The translations under genes were made by a program, and so were the position numbers. Positions 17,578-27,714 of a stretch of DNA of 64,000 nt are shown piece by piece. How positions within the stretch are numbered: the stretch's first letter is position 1; every line of letters starts with the position of its first letter. The stretch is from Methylobacterium sp. WL119 (GTDB taxonomy: Bacteria; Pseudomonadota; Alphaproteobacteria; Rhizobiales; Beijerinckiaceae), in contig NZ_VRUU01000014.1 of NCBI RefSeq assembly GCF_008039875.1, positions 1 through 64,000 on the forward strand, read 5' to 3'. The notes beneath the pieces are model-generated. The model searched no databases. It was given only the letters and a program-made list of their open reading frames with translations, and was not told the DNA's origin.

Positions 17578-17587
17578 TTGTGCACAA
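17578..17587. promoter_or_regulatory. Palindrome TTGTGCACAA upstream of the TonB receptor gene
   Basis: A perfect 10-bp palindrome lies 139 bases upstream of the receptor start and directly after the direct repeats. Its size and symmetry fit a dimeric repressor half-operator, but no regulator gene is adjacent. Confidence 0.35.
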
Positions 17588-17768
17588 AGTTGTATCGGTT
17601 GCACCGTCAACCAACCAGCCGGCGGCGGCGCACGCGCGATGAATCGGCCGAGCCGTCGCATTTCGGATACAAGCGCTCCTGCGGTGCGGCCGCCCCCGGG
17701 GTGCGGCTCGACCCGATCGGGGTTAGAACGGGCAGCGCTTCCACCCTCCACTCGGTGAACGGACCACC

Positions 17769-18413
17769 ATGCCAGGCACGCCCCGCGTCGGGATCATCCC
17801 GGTCACGCCCTTCCAGCAGAACTGCACCCTGATCTGGGATGCCGCGACCAAGGTCGGCGCCGTGGTCGATCCCGGCGGCGACCTCGACCGGATCGAGGCG
17901 GCGATCGCCGAGCAGGGCGTGAGCGTGGAGAAGATCCTGCTGACGCACGGGCATATCGACCATGCCGGCGGCGCGGCCGAGCTGCGCGAGCGCCTCGGCG
18001 TGCCGATCGAGGGCCCGCACGAGGCCGACCGCTACCTCCTCGACTCGCTGCCCGAGACCGGCGCCAACTACGGCATCGACGGCGCCCGCGCGGTCGTGCC
18101 CGACCGCTGGCTCGACGAGGGCGACGCCGTGACCGTCGGGCCGCTGGCCTTCGACATCCTGCATGCCCCCGGCCATTCGCCCGGCAGCGTGGTGTTCGTC
18201 AGCCGCGACGCGCGCTTCGCCCTGGTCGGCGACGTGGTGTTCAAGGGCTCGGTCGGGCGCACCGACCTGCCGGGCGGCAACCACGACCAGCTCATCCGCG
18301 CGATCCGTGAGAAGGTGCTGCCGCTCGGCGACGACCTCGCCTTCATCCCCGGCCACGGCCCCACCGGGACGCTCGGCGAGGAGCGGGTCTCGAACCCGTT
18401 CCTGCAGGGTTGA
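17769..18413 (+). CDS. gloC: Metallo-beta-lactamase-fold hydrolase, GloC (glyoxalase II)-like
   Basis: 214 residues. The metal-binding motif THGHIDHAGG lies near residue 58. Further ligands are in LHAPGHSPGSV (His), LVGDVVFKGSVGR (Asp) and FIPGHGPTGTLGEE (His). The start (IIPVTPFQQNCTLIWD), the GRTDLPGGNHDQL block, the ending SNPFLQ and the length agree closely with E. coli GloC (YcbL). GloC hydrolyses S-lactoylglutathione and related thioesters. The gene is followed after 5 bases by an aldo/keto reductase, so a two-gene unit for detoxifying reactive carbonyls is plausible. Confidence 0.82.
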   Translation: MPGTPRVGIIPVTPFQQNCTLIWDAATKVGAVVDPGGDLDRIEAAIAEQGVSVEKILLTHGHIDHAGGAAELRERLGVPIEGPHEADRYLLDSLPETGANYGIDGARAVVPDRWLDEGDAVTVGPLAFDILHAPGHSPGSVVFVSRDARFALVGDVVFKGSVGRTDLPGGNHDQLIRAIREKVLPLGDDLAFIPGHGPTGTLGEERVSNPFLQG

Positions 18414-18418
18414 GCGCC

Positions 18419-19378
18419 ATGGAAACGCGCCCCGTCGGCCGCTCCGGCCTGTCCGTCGCCCCGTTGTGCCTCGGCGCCAACGTCTTCGGCTGGACGGCCG
18501 ACGAGACCACGTCCTTCGCGATCCTCGACCGCTTCGTCGACGCGGGCTTGAACTTCGTCGACACGGCCGACGTCTACTCGCGCTGGGCCCCCGGGCATGC
18601 GGGCGGCGAGTCGGAGGCGGTGATCGGCCGCTGGCTCGCCGCGCGCGGCACGCGGGACAAGGTCGTGCTGGCGACCAAGGTCGGCATGGACATGGGCGGG
18701 GGCAGGACCGGCCTCGCGCCCGCGCGCATCGCCGAGGCCTGCGAGGCCTCGCTCCGCCGGCTCCGGACCGACCGGATCGACCTGTACCAGTCGCATGCCG
18801 ACGACGCGGCGACCCCGCAGGAGGAGACGCTGCGCGCCTACGAGCGCCTGATCCAGGCGGGCAAGGTGCGGGCGATCGGCGCCTCGAATTTTTCCGCCGC
18901 GCGCTTGCGCGAGGCGCTGGCCGTCGCGGAACGCGCGGGCCTGCCGCGCTACGAATGCCTGCAGCCCGACTACAGCCTGGCCGAGCGCGGCTACGAGGCC
19001 GAGCTCGAGCCGGTCTGCCGCGAGGCCGGGCTCGGCGTGATCGGCTACTTCTCGCTCGCGGCCGGCTTCCTCACCGGCAAGTACCGCTCGGCGGAGTCCG
19101 CCGCCGGCCGCGCCCGCGAGAACCGGGTGTCGAAGTACCTGACGCCGAAGGGCTTCGCGCTGCTCGCCGTGCTCGATGCGGTCGCCGCCGAGCACGGCGC
19201 CAGCCCGGCGCAGGTGGCGCTCGCCTGGATCATGGCGCGCCCCGGCATCACCGCGCCGATCGCCAGCGCGACCTCGGTGGCGCAGCTCGACGAGCTGATC
19301 GGGGCCGCCACGCTGCGCCTCCCGCCCGATGCGATCGCACGCCTCGACGCGGCGACGGCCGGCGGGATTCAGGCCTAA
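18419..19378 (+). CDS. Aldo/keto reductase
   Basis: 319 residues of the NADPH-dependent (alpha/beta)8 family. The catalytic tetrad is visible: Asp and Tyr in FVDTADVYSRW, Lys in VLATKVGM, and His in DLYQSHADD. Cofactor-side motifs are IGASNFSAARL and IASATSVAQLDEL. The pattern resembles the YajO/Tas-like group that reduces aldehydes and ketones; the substrate is unknown. ATG 18419 is 5 bases after the stop of the gloC-like gene, and a TTG at 18410 overlaps that stop, so coupling is likely. Confidence 0.87.
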   Translation: METRPVGRSGLSVAPLCLGANVFGWTADETTSFAILDRFVDAGLNFVDTADVYSRWAPGHAGGESEAVIGRWLAARGTRDKVVLATKVGMDMGGGRTGLAPARIAEACEASLRRLRTDRIDLYQSHADDAATPQEETLRAYERLIQAGKVRAIGASNFSAARLREALAVAERAGLPRYECLQPDYSLAERGYEAELEPVCREAGLGVIGYFSLAAGFLTGKYRSAESAAGRARENRVSKYLTPKGFALLAVLDAVAAEHGASPAQVALAWIMARPGITAPIASATSVAQLDELIGAATLRLPPDAIARLDAATAGGIQA

Positions 19379-19471
19379 CCCGACGTTAAGGCGGCCGCGT
19401 CAGAACACGGGACCGAGCCAGGCCGTGCAAGCCTGGAAACGATGCAATTTCAAGGCGGAACGCCTATATGA

Positions 19472-22033
<2,562 letters not shown>

Positions 22034-22050
22034 TCCGTCGGTGCGAGACG

Positions 22051-22071
22051 CGTCCGGCCGACGGCCGGACG
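22051..22071. terminator. Hairpin after gyrB
   Basis: A perfect palindromic stem (CGTCCGGCCG, one-base centre, CGGCCGGACG) begins 17 bases after the gyrB stop and lies before the end of the converging operon. Sterically it folds as about 8-9 bp with a small loop. There is no T tract. It is the probable bidirectional terminator. Confidence 0.6.
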
Positions 22072-22108
22072 ACGCTCCCACAGACCTCGGTGTCCGCCGT
22101 ATCGGATG

Positions 22109-22234
22109 TCAGGACAGCCCGTTCGCGCCGAGAGCCCGGCGCATGTCCAGCTTGTCGCGGATCCCGTACTCCGCGAGGGCGGCGAGCCGGTCGCGCTCGG
22201 ACAGCGCGGCGGGCGCCGTCGGATCCTGCGTCAT
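22109..22234 (-). CDS. 41-codon ORF coupled to the histidine kinase; possible GAF-protein remnant
   Basis: Its ATG (22234) overlaps the stop of the histidine kinase as TGATGA, so it can be translated by reinitiation. The 41 residues run MTQDPTAPAALSERDRLAALAEYGIRD, then KLDMRRALGANGLS. The block LSERDRLAALAEYGI closely resembles the first helix of many GAF-domain sensor proteins (ERRRLAALRRYGILDT), after which about 140 more residues would be expected. Here the frame ends after 14 unrelated residues, close to the gyrB terminator. It is either a truncated sixth gene of the stressosome operon or a real micro-protein. Confidence 0.45.
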   Translation of the reverse strand: MTQDPTAPAALSERDRLAALAEYGIRDKLDMRRALGANGLS

Positions 22235-24147
22235 CAGCCGTGCTCCGGGGGTTCGGGGGCCGAAGGCGCGGTGCCGATGATCCGGCGCAGGACCCGGCCG
22301 ACCTGCGCGGCCGAGTAGGGCTTGTGCAGCAGCTCGAAGCCGTGGCTGTCCTCGCGGGCGAGCACGTGGCTGTAGCCCGAGGCTAGCACCACCGGCAGGG
22401 CCGGGATGCGGAGGCGCAACGCCTTGGCGAGCTCGATGCCGCCCATGCCGGGCATGACGACGTCGGAGAAGACGGCCCGGAAGCCGGCCCCGTCCGTCCC
22501 GAGGCGCGCGAGCGCCTCCTCCGCGTTGACCACCCATTCGGGCGCGTAACCGAGGTCCTCGAGGATCTGCGAGCAGAAGGCGCCGACCTCGAGGTTGTCC
22601 TCCACGAGCAGGATGCGCTGGCCCAGCCCCGCCGGCGACAGGGCGGCGTCGGGGTCGGCGACGGCGACCTCGACCGCTTCCGACGAGACCTCGGGCAGGT
22701 AGAGGGTGAAGGTCGTGCCCCGGCCGATCTCGCTCGTCACGTCGACGTCGCCGCCGGACTGCTTGGCGAAGCCGAACACCTGGGAGAGCCCGAGCCCCGT
22801 GCCGCGCCCGATGTCCTTGGTGGTGAAGAACGGCTCGAAGATGCGCCCGAGCACGTCGAGGGGAATGCCCGAGCCGGTGTCGGCGAGCGAGACCGCTGCG
22901 AACGGCCCGCGCGAGCCGGCATGGCCCCGGATCGTCGGCATGGCCTGCCCGGCCGCCACCCGCATCGTCAGCGTCCCGCTGCCGTCCATCGCGTCGCGGG
23001 CGTTGACGGCGATGTTCACCAGGGCCGTCTCGAACTGGTTGAGGTCGGCGCGCACCAGGGCCGGCCTGTCCGACGCCTCGACCCGGACGCGGATGCGCGC
23101 GCCGGTGATGGTGTCGAGCATCTCGGCCACGCCGTTCAGGCACGCCCCAACCTCGAACACCTCCGGCTTGAGGGATTGCCGGCGCGCGAAGGCCAGGAGC
23201 TGCCCGGTGAGCTTGGCGGCGCGGTCGACCGTGTCGGAGACGGCGTCCATGTAGCGCTTGCGCCGGTCCTCCGGCAGGTCCGGCCGGCGCAGGAAGTCGA
23301 CGGACGAGCGGATGATGGTCAGCAGGTTGTTGAAGTCGTGCGCCACGCCGCCGGTCAGCTGGCCGACCGCCTCGAGCTTCTGCGATTGCCGGAGGTCCTG
23401 CTCCATCCGCTCGCGCTCGGCCGCCTCGGCGAGGAGCCGGGCGTTCGCCGCAGCTAGCTCGGCGGTGCGGGCCGCCACCTGGCTTTCGAGGAGGGCCCCC
23501 GCCTCGCGGAGGAGGGCGGCCTGCGCCTCCAGCTCCGCGTGGAGCGCCACCACGCCCCGGTTGGTGTCGGACAGCTCCCGGTTCAGGCGCTGGGCTTCCT
23601 CCTCGCGTTCGGCGAGCTCGGCGAGGCTGCGCAGGAGCTCGCGGTTCTGCTCGCGCATGGCGGTCGCCGGCTCGTCCGTCCGGGCCCGGGCGACGTCGTC
23701 GGCCAGAATGGTCAGCCGGCGCCCCGTGAAGGTCTCGGAGCCGAACGGCAGCCGCATCCCGAACGTCACCATCGTGCCGTGGTCGACGACGGATTCGATC
23801 TCGAAGCGGTTCATCAGCCGGCGCGATCCGGTGATGCCGATGCCGAGCCCGGTGGTCGAGCGGTAGCGCCCCTCCAGGATGGCATCGAGATGCAGGATGC
23901 CGGGCCCCGCGTCGCGGACGCGGATCAGCAGGATCTGGCCGCCCTCCACCGCGTCGAGGCCGTACTCGACCCGCCCGCCGCCGGCGTAGCCGTAGGCGTT
24001 GCGCGCGATCTCGGACAGGGCCGTGGCGATCCGGGTCTGGTCCTGGACGCCGAAGCCGAGGCGCTCGGCCAGCCCGCGCACCCGCTGGCGCACCGCGATG
24101 ATGTCGTCCTCGTGCTCGACCAGGCTCGAGAGCAGCGGCCACCTCAT
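22234..24147 (-). CDS. Hybrid sensor histidine kinase with N-terminal RsbT-like ATPase domain and C-terminal receiver
   Basis: 637 residues. Residues 1-140 form an anti-sigma/RsbT-like HATPase fold (DQTRIATALSEIARNAYGYAGGG as N box, DAGPGI, TGLGIGITGSRRLMNRF). A coiled coil of about 100 residues follows, rich in Glu/Ala/Arg. The kinase core has the phospho-His box GVAHDFNNLLTII, the N box ETALVNIAVNARDAM, and ADTGSGIP and GTGLGLSQVFGF. The receiver domain has ILLVEDN, the phospho-acceptor Asp in VFSDVVMPGMGG and the Lys in ELLHKPYS. There is no membrane segment, so it is cytosolic and probably takes its signal from the stressosome proteins encoded just upstream. Its ATG overlaps the preceding stop (ATGA). 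Confidence 0.88.
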   Translation of the reverse strand: MRWPLLSSLVEHEDDIIAVRQRVRGLAERLGFGVQDQTRIATALSEIARNAYGYAGGGRVEYGLDAVEGGQILLIRVRDAGPGILHLDAILEGRYRSTTGLGIGITGSRRLMNRFEIESVVDHGTMVTFGMRLPFGSETFTGRRLTILADDVARARTDEPATAMREQNRELLRSLAELAEREEEAQRLNRELSDTNRGVVALHAELEAQAALLREAGALLESQVAARTAELAAANARLLAEAAERERMEQDLRQSQKLEAVGQLTGGVAHDFNNLLTIIRSSVDFLRRPDLPEDRRKRYMDAVSDTVDRAAKLTGQLLAFARRQSLKPEVFEVGACLNGVAEMLDTITGARIRVRVEASDRPALVRADLNQFETALVNIAVNARDAMDGSGTLTMRVAAGQAMPTIRGHAGSRGPFAAVSLADTGSGIPLDVLGRIFEPFFTTKDIGRGTGLGLSQVFGFAKQSGGDVDVTSEIGRGTTFTLYLPEVSSEAVEVAVADPDAALSPAGLGQRILLVEDNLEVGAFCSQILEDLGYAPEWVVNAEEALARLGTDGAGFRAVFSDVVMPGMGGIELAKALRLRIPALPVVLASGYSHVLAREDSHGFELLHKPYSAAQVGRVLRRIIGTAPSAPEPPEHG

Positions 24148-25139
24148 GCCGGGTCCCCCCGCACGACCAGCACGGTGGCGTCGTCGCGGGCGCGGGCGAA
24201 GTCGCGCAGGATGACCCCGGCCACGAGGGTCGGGTGGGCGCCGGCGAGGCCCGGATGGGCGTCGAGGGACCAGCCCGTCGCGATGCCGTCGGAGCAGAGC
24301 ACGAACAGGTCCCGCGCATGCATCGGGTACTCGAACTCCTGGATCCGCCGGGCCGCGTGGCCGGCCGTCCCGGCCAGGCTGACCGTCCGCTTCATCGCCG
24401 CGCCGGAGACCACCGCCCCGGCGACGTTGCCGATGCCGGCCAGCGCGAGGGTGGCGCGATCCCGGGCGTAGCGCGCGACGGAGATCGCGCCGCCGCGGGT
24501 GTGGGAGAGGCCCGCGTGGATGGCGGCGAGGATCGCCGCGGGCGGCTCGTCGCGATGGCGCCGGAACAGCTTGAGGGCCTCCTCGGACGCCTTGGCGGCC
24601 TCCGGCCCGTGGCCGAGGCCGTCCGACACGATGGCGGTCCAGCCGTCGTCGCGCTCGCGCACGGCGTAGGCGTCGCCGTTGGCGGTCTCGCCCTTCAGCG
24701 GCACCGTCACCGCGCCGAAGCCGGGCACGCCGTCCGGGGTGCGCGTCTTGTCGATCGACAGGCGCGCCAGCACCGAGGTGCCGAGGCCGGGCCGGGAGAC
24801 GATGTCGAAGGCGTCGGAGAGGCGACGCACCGCGCCGAGCCCCTCGCCGGCGCTGCCGCCGGTGGAATGGCCGTCGCGCAGGGCGAGGCCGAGATCCTGG
24901 AAACCGTTGCCCTTGTCGAGGGCGAGGATCTCGACCCCCGAGCCGGTCCCGTCCTCGTAGGTGCCCACCAGGACCTCGCCCGGCACGCCGTACTTGACGA
25001 CGTTGGTGGCGAGCTCGGTGACGACCAGGGCCACGCGTCCGGCCGCGGTCTCGTCAAAGCCGATGCCCTGCGCCACGGCGACGGCGCGCCGCCGCGCCTC
25101 GGCCACCTGGCTCGCTTCCGTCACGGTGATCCGGTGCAT
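24144..25139 (-). CDS. RsbT-like ATPase fused to SpoIIE/RsbX-type phosphatase
   Basis: 331 residues. The N-terminal 135 are an RsbW/RsbT-type kinase fold (VALVVTELATNVVKYG as N box, LDKGNGFQDL, GEGLGAVRRLSDAF). The C-terminal 190 are a PPM/SpoIIE-like phosphatase with acidic metal-site segments NGDAYAV, IVSDGLGHGPEA, LCSDGIATGW and ARDDATVLVVR. RsbX resets stressosomes by removing phosphates from RsbS and RsbR; a fused RsbT-like domain is known in such modules. ATG 25139 lies 2 bases after the rsbT stop. Whether the kinase half is active cannot be told. Confidence 0.85.
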   Translation of the reverse strand: MHRITVTEASQVAEARRRAVAVAQGIGFDETAAGRVALVVTELATNVVKYGVPGEVLVGTYEDGTGSGVEILALDKGNGFQDLGLALRDGHSTGGSAGEGLGAVRRLSDAFDIVSRPGLGTSVLARLSIDKTRTPDGVPGFGAVTVPLKGETANGDAYAVRERDDGWTAIVSDGLGHGPEAAKASEEALKLFRRHRDEPPAAILAAIHAGLSHTRGGAISVARYARDRATLALAGIGNVAGAVVSGAAMKRTVSLAGTAGHAARRIQEFEYPMHARDLFVLCSDGIATGWSLDAHPGLAGAHPTLVAGVILRDFARARDDATVLVVRGDPA

Positions 25140-25141
25140 GC

Positions 25142-25561
25142 TCACTTCCACCGCGCGATCGTCACGCGGGTGCCGGCTCCGGGGGTCGACGCGATGTGGA
25201 ACTCGTTCGAGAGCCGCTTGGCGCCGCCGAGACCGAGGCCGAGCCCGCCGCCGGAAGTGTAGTGGTCGGTCATCGCCTGATCGATGTCGGCAATGCCGGG
25301 GCCCTGATCCTCGAAGGTCAGGCGCAGGCCCCGGCGCGTCCCGGCCTGGACAATCTCCGCGTGGACGTGGCCGCCCCCGCCGTAGTCGAGGGTGTTGCGC
25401 GCGAGCTCGCTCGCGGCGGTGACGATCTTGGTCTGGTCGACGAGCCCGAGGCCGATCTCGACGGCGAGCGCGCGGACCCGCTGGCGCACCCGCACGACGT
25501 CGTCGCCCGAGCGGATCGCGAGGGTCTCGGCCTTCGGGGGCTCAGCCTTCGTGGCCTTCAC
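25142..25561 (-). CDS. rsbT: RsbT-type serine/threonine kinase of the stressosome
   Basis: 139 residues, a single HATPase fold: DQTKIVTAASELARNTLDYGGGG (N box with its Asn), FEDQGPGIADIDQAM (G1), then GGGLGLGLGGAKRLSNEF (G2 and ATP lid), and GTRVTI at the end. In B. subtilis RsbT binds the RsbR/RsbS complex, phosphorylates both on stress, and is released to activate a partner. It starts inside the rsbS gene (20-base overlap). The likely downstream target here is the fused phosphatase or the hybrid kinase; no RsbU is seen. Confidence 0.9.
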   Translation of the reverse strand: MKATKAEPPKAETLAIRSGDDVVRVRQRVRALAVEIGLGLVDQTKIVTAASELARNTLDYGGGGHVHAEIVQAGTRRGLRLTFEDQGPGIADIDQAMTDHYTSGGGLGLGLGGAKRLSNEFHIASTPGAGTRVTIARWK

Positions 25562-25943
25562 GGTCGCCCCCGCAGCCGTCCTCCTCCTCGGCGAGCCGCG
25601 CCTGGATCAGCGCCATGCCGCGCTCGACGTTGAGGGCGGTCTTGATGCCGGTCAGCTCCAGCCCGAGTTCGACCAGGGTGATGGCGACAGCCGGCCGCAT
25701 GCCGGCCACGACCGTCTCCGCGTCGAGGACGCGCGAGACGGCGGCGATGCTCACCAGCATGCGCCCGATGAAGGAATCGACGATCTCCAGCGCCGAGATC
25801 TCGAGCAGGACGCCGCGTGCGCCGGTGCGCGCGATCATCGCGGTGAGGTCCTCCTCCAGCGCGAGAGCGAGGCGGTCGTGCATGTCGACCTGGATGGTGA
25901 CGATGAGGGCGCCACCCAGCTTGAGGATCGGAATGCGGTCCAT
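25542..25943 (-). CDS. rsbS: RsbS-type STAS scaffold protein of the stressosome
   Basis: 133 residues with one STAS domain. The phosphorylatable Ser is at residue 57 in EIVDSFIGR (equivalent to Ser59 of B. subtilis RsbS). MRPAVAITLVELGLELTGIKTAL is the conserved second half of RsbS. The last 15 residues are an acidic tail. RsbS forms the core of the stressosome with RsbR and holds RsbT until it is phosphorylated. ATG 25943 follows the rsbR stop by 4 bases. Confidence 0.92.
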   Translation of the reverse strand: MDRIPILKLGGALIVTIQVDMHDRLALALEEDLTAMIARTGARGVLLEISALEIVDSFIGRMLVSIAAVSRVLDAETVVAGMRPAVAITLVELGLELTGIKTALNVERGMALIQARLAEEEDGCGGDREGHEG

Positions 25944-25947
25944 GGCG

Positions 25948-26826
25948 TCAGCCGCGTCCCTCGATGGAGGCCTGCTGGCGCACCACCTTGCGGCCGGTCC
26001 GCCTCAGGGCGACGGCGAAGGCGTCGGCCAGGGTCGCCTTCGAGACGACGTTCAGCTCGACGCCGAGATGGACCATGGTCTGGGCGATCTGGGGCCGGAT
26101 GCCGGAGACGATGCAGTCGGCGCCCATCAGCCGCGCCGCCGCGACGGTCTTCAGCAGGTGCTGCGCCACCAGGGTGTCGACGGTCGGCACGCCGGTGATG
26201 TCGATGATGGCGATCTCGGCCTCCTCGTCGACGATCGCCTGGAGCAGGTTCTCCATCACGACGCCGGTCCGGGCGCTGTCGAGGGTGCCGATGAGCGGCA
26301 GCGCGAGGATGCCGTCCCAGAGCCGGACCACCGGGGTCGAGAGCTCGGCGATCTCCTGCCCCTGGCGCCCGATCACCTCCTCGCGGCTGGCCAGGAACAC
26401 CTCCATGGTGTGCAGGCCGAGCCGATCGAGCACCCTGCTCGCGGCCCGGGTCCCCGCCGCCAGCGTCGCCGCGTCCGTCGCGTGGGCCTTCTCGAGGGCC
26501 TCGAAGACCGGCGGCTTGAGGGAATACACGAAGTTGGCCGTGTCGGTCGGCGTGAAGCCCTGGATCGCCCGCGAGCGCGAGATGTCGGCGAGGGTGTCGC
26601 GGAGCTGGGCGAAGCCCTCCGCGTCGGCGTCGAGCCCGCCCGCGGCGAAAGCGTCCCGAAGCTGGCGATAGACCGCCCTGGCCTGGGTCTGGAGCTCGGC
26701 CTCGCGGATGCGGCCGCTCTGCAGGGATGTCCCCTCCCGGAGGGACAGGGTCCAGGCATCGAGGATGGCGGCCTCGTCGTCCGCGAGCGTCCGCTTCAGG
26801 ACCTCGGCGCCATCGATACGCGTCAT
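25948..26826 (-). CDS. rsbR: RsbR-type stressosome sensor
   Basis: 292 residues. Residues 1-155 are an all-helical N-terminal sensory domain (RsbRD/globin-like type by appearance, without an obvious heme-binding pattern). A linker helix (RQGQEIAELSTPVVRLWDG) leads to the STAS domain. The two phospho-acceptor positions known from B. subtilis RsbR appear kept: Thr218 in PTVDTLVAQHL and Thr250 in IRPQIAQTMVHLG. The ATG has a strong site (GGGGAAGAC), which decides the start over an open in-frame extension to 27141. It is the first gene of an operon of five or six overlapping genes. Confidence 0.9.
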   Translation of the reverse strand: MTRIDGAEVLKRTLADDEAAILDAWTLSLREGTSLQSGRIREAELQTQARAVYRQLRDAFAAGGLDADAEGFAQLRDTLADISRSRAIQGFTPTDTANFVYSLKPPVFEALEKAHATDAATLAAGTRAASRVLDRLGLHTMEVFLASREEVIGRQGQEIAELSTPVVRLWDGILALPLIGTLDSARTGVVMENLLQAIVDEEAEIAIIDITGVPTVDTLVAQHLLKTVAAARLMGADCIVSGIRPQIAQTMVHLGVELNVVSKATLADAFAVALRRTGRKVVRQQASIEGRG

Positions 26827-27261
26827 GTCTTCCCCCTGTCGTGATCCAGCATCTACCTGGGTCGTGACCGTTTCGATAGGCTGCATCGCCGCCAAGTCCG
26901 GTCTCTCTCGCGACAATGCTTGCATTCGGATCAGTGAAAAGAAAGATTTCCCACGCCCGGAACCATCATCGGCCCGGACCGTCCTCGCGCGCCGCGAGAC
27001 GGATGCGGCGAGGCGCCGCCCGGATTTGAGGTGCTGCGTGACTTTGAAGAACTTGGCCAAGCTCTTGGCCAAGCGCTTGGCAGAGCCGGAGAAATCGCGT
27101 CGGCGACGACGTCCGGCCGGCGTGGAGGAGACGGCTCTCATGGTCGGGCGCCAGCGTCCGGGCGGACGGCGGCTTGCCCGTGGAACCCGGTGACGCCTCG
27201 GACGAAGCGGAGACCGACGGCGCGCTGCGCGGCCCGCCGGTCGAGGGCGGCCTCCGACCCG
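26827..27261. other. Region upstream of rsbR, no confident gene
   Basis: 435 bases between the rsbR start and the stop of the NepR-like ORF. It should hold the rsbR promoter, but no clear -35/-10 was found. The centre is relatively AT-rich (26920-26950). At 27052-27085 there are three 12-bp repeats built on the palindrome CTTGGCCAAG. The rsbR frame stays open through here as a basic amphipathic extension, judged non-coding because of the strong internal ribosome site. Confidence 0.45.
27052..27085. repeat. Three 12-bp direct repeats of a palindrome
   Basis: CTTGGCCAAG appears at 27052-27061 and 27064-27073 and in degenerate form (CTTGGCAGAG) at 27076-27085. Each perfect unit is itself a 10-bp palindrome. 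The array lies about 230 bases upstream of rsbR and could be an operator array; its spacing of a little over one helical turn is compatible with this. Confidence 0.45.
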
Positions 27262-27546
27262 TCAGGGCGTCGGATCGGCCGCCGCGACGGCGTCGTCGAG
27301 CTTCCGCAACAGCGTGCAGAGCTGCTCGGAGGGCGGCGGCGTCGGCAAGGCCTCGTACATCGCGCGCAACGTGCGGCCGAGATGCCGCTCGGTCGCGTTC
27401 ACGGGCGAGGCGTAGAGCCAACGACTCTCGAAGAAGGGCACGGTCGTCTCGCTTTCGGCGTCGGGCAGGGCTGCGTCCCGGCGACCCTGCCCGATCGACG
27501 GATTCGATCCGGCGTCGCGGCAGCCCCCGACATCAGACTTAGCCAA
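27262..27546 (-). CDS. NepR-like small protein (putative anti-sigma factor)
   Basis: Up to 94 residues. The C-terminal 40 read ATERHLGRTLRAMYEALP, a Pro-rich turn, then SEQLCTLLRKLDDAV. This matches the shape of the NepR core: helix 1 with (I/L)G-x-x-LRA-x-Y, a P-x-P linker and helix 2 with LL-x-x-LD. NepR is the anti-sigma factor that holds EcfG in the alphaproteobacterial general stress response and is titrated by PhyR. The match is by eye; divergence in the linker suggests a paralog. The start is uncertain: TTG 27546, GTG 27441 or GTG 27402, none with a clear ribosome site. GGAAC at 27569-27565 with GCTT 16 bases on resembles an EcfG promoter, which would favour a shorter product. Confidence 0.45.
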   Translation of the reverse strand: MAKSDVGGCRDAGSNPSIGQGRRDAALPDAESETTVPFFESRWLYASPVNATERHLGRTLRAMYEALPTPPPSEQLCTLLRKLDDAVAAADPTP

Positions 27547-27714
27547 GCGTGCTCGTCGCCCGGAGTTCCCGTCACGGGTTCGATGACAGGCATGCGTCCG
27601 ATCGATGCTTGCGCCATCTTGATGAGCCGAGCCTTCAGGCTAGACCCGACTTGGCCGAGACGCGCAGGATCCGGGCGCCGACGCTCGCGTCCCGGCGTCC
27701 GGCCGGACCTCCGA

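Larger units (their letters stand above)
17440..17768. other. Divergent promoter region of the TonB receptor and gloC-like genes
   Basis: 329 bases without a gene. It contains a 13-bp direct repeat (17531-17543 and 17561-17573) and the perfect palindrome TTGTGCACAA (17578-17587). The palindrome stretch is less GC-rich than its surroundings, as expected for a regulated promoter. No classical Fur box was recognised by eye. Confidence 0.5.

Noticed and set aside
26959..26983. GGAAC-N16-CGTC on the plus strand as an EcfG-type promoter
   Set aside because: It points away from rsbR and no plus-strand gene follows; the -10 is one base off. Probably chance.
26827..27141. N-terminal extension of rsbR to 27141
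   Set aside because: Frame is open, but the extension is basic and repetitive and the internal ATG at 26826 has a very strong ribosome site and matches the family start.
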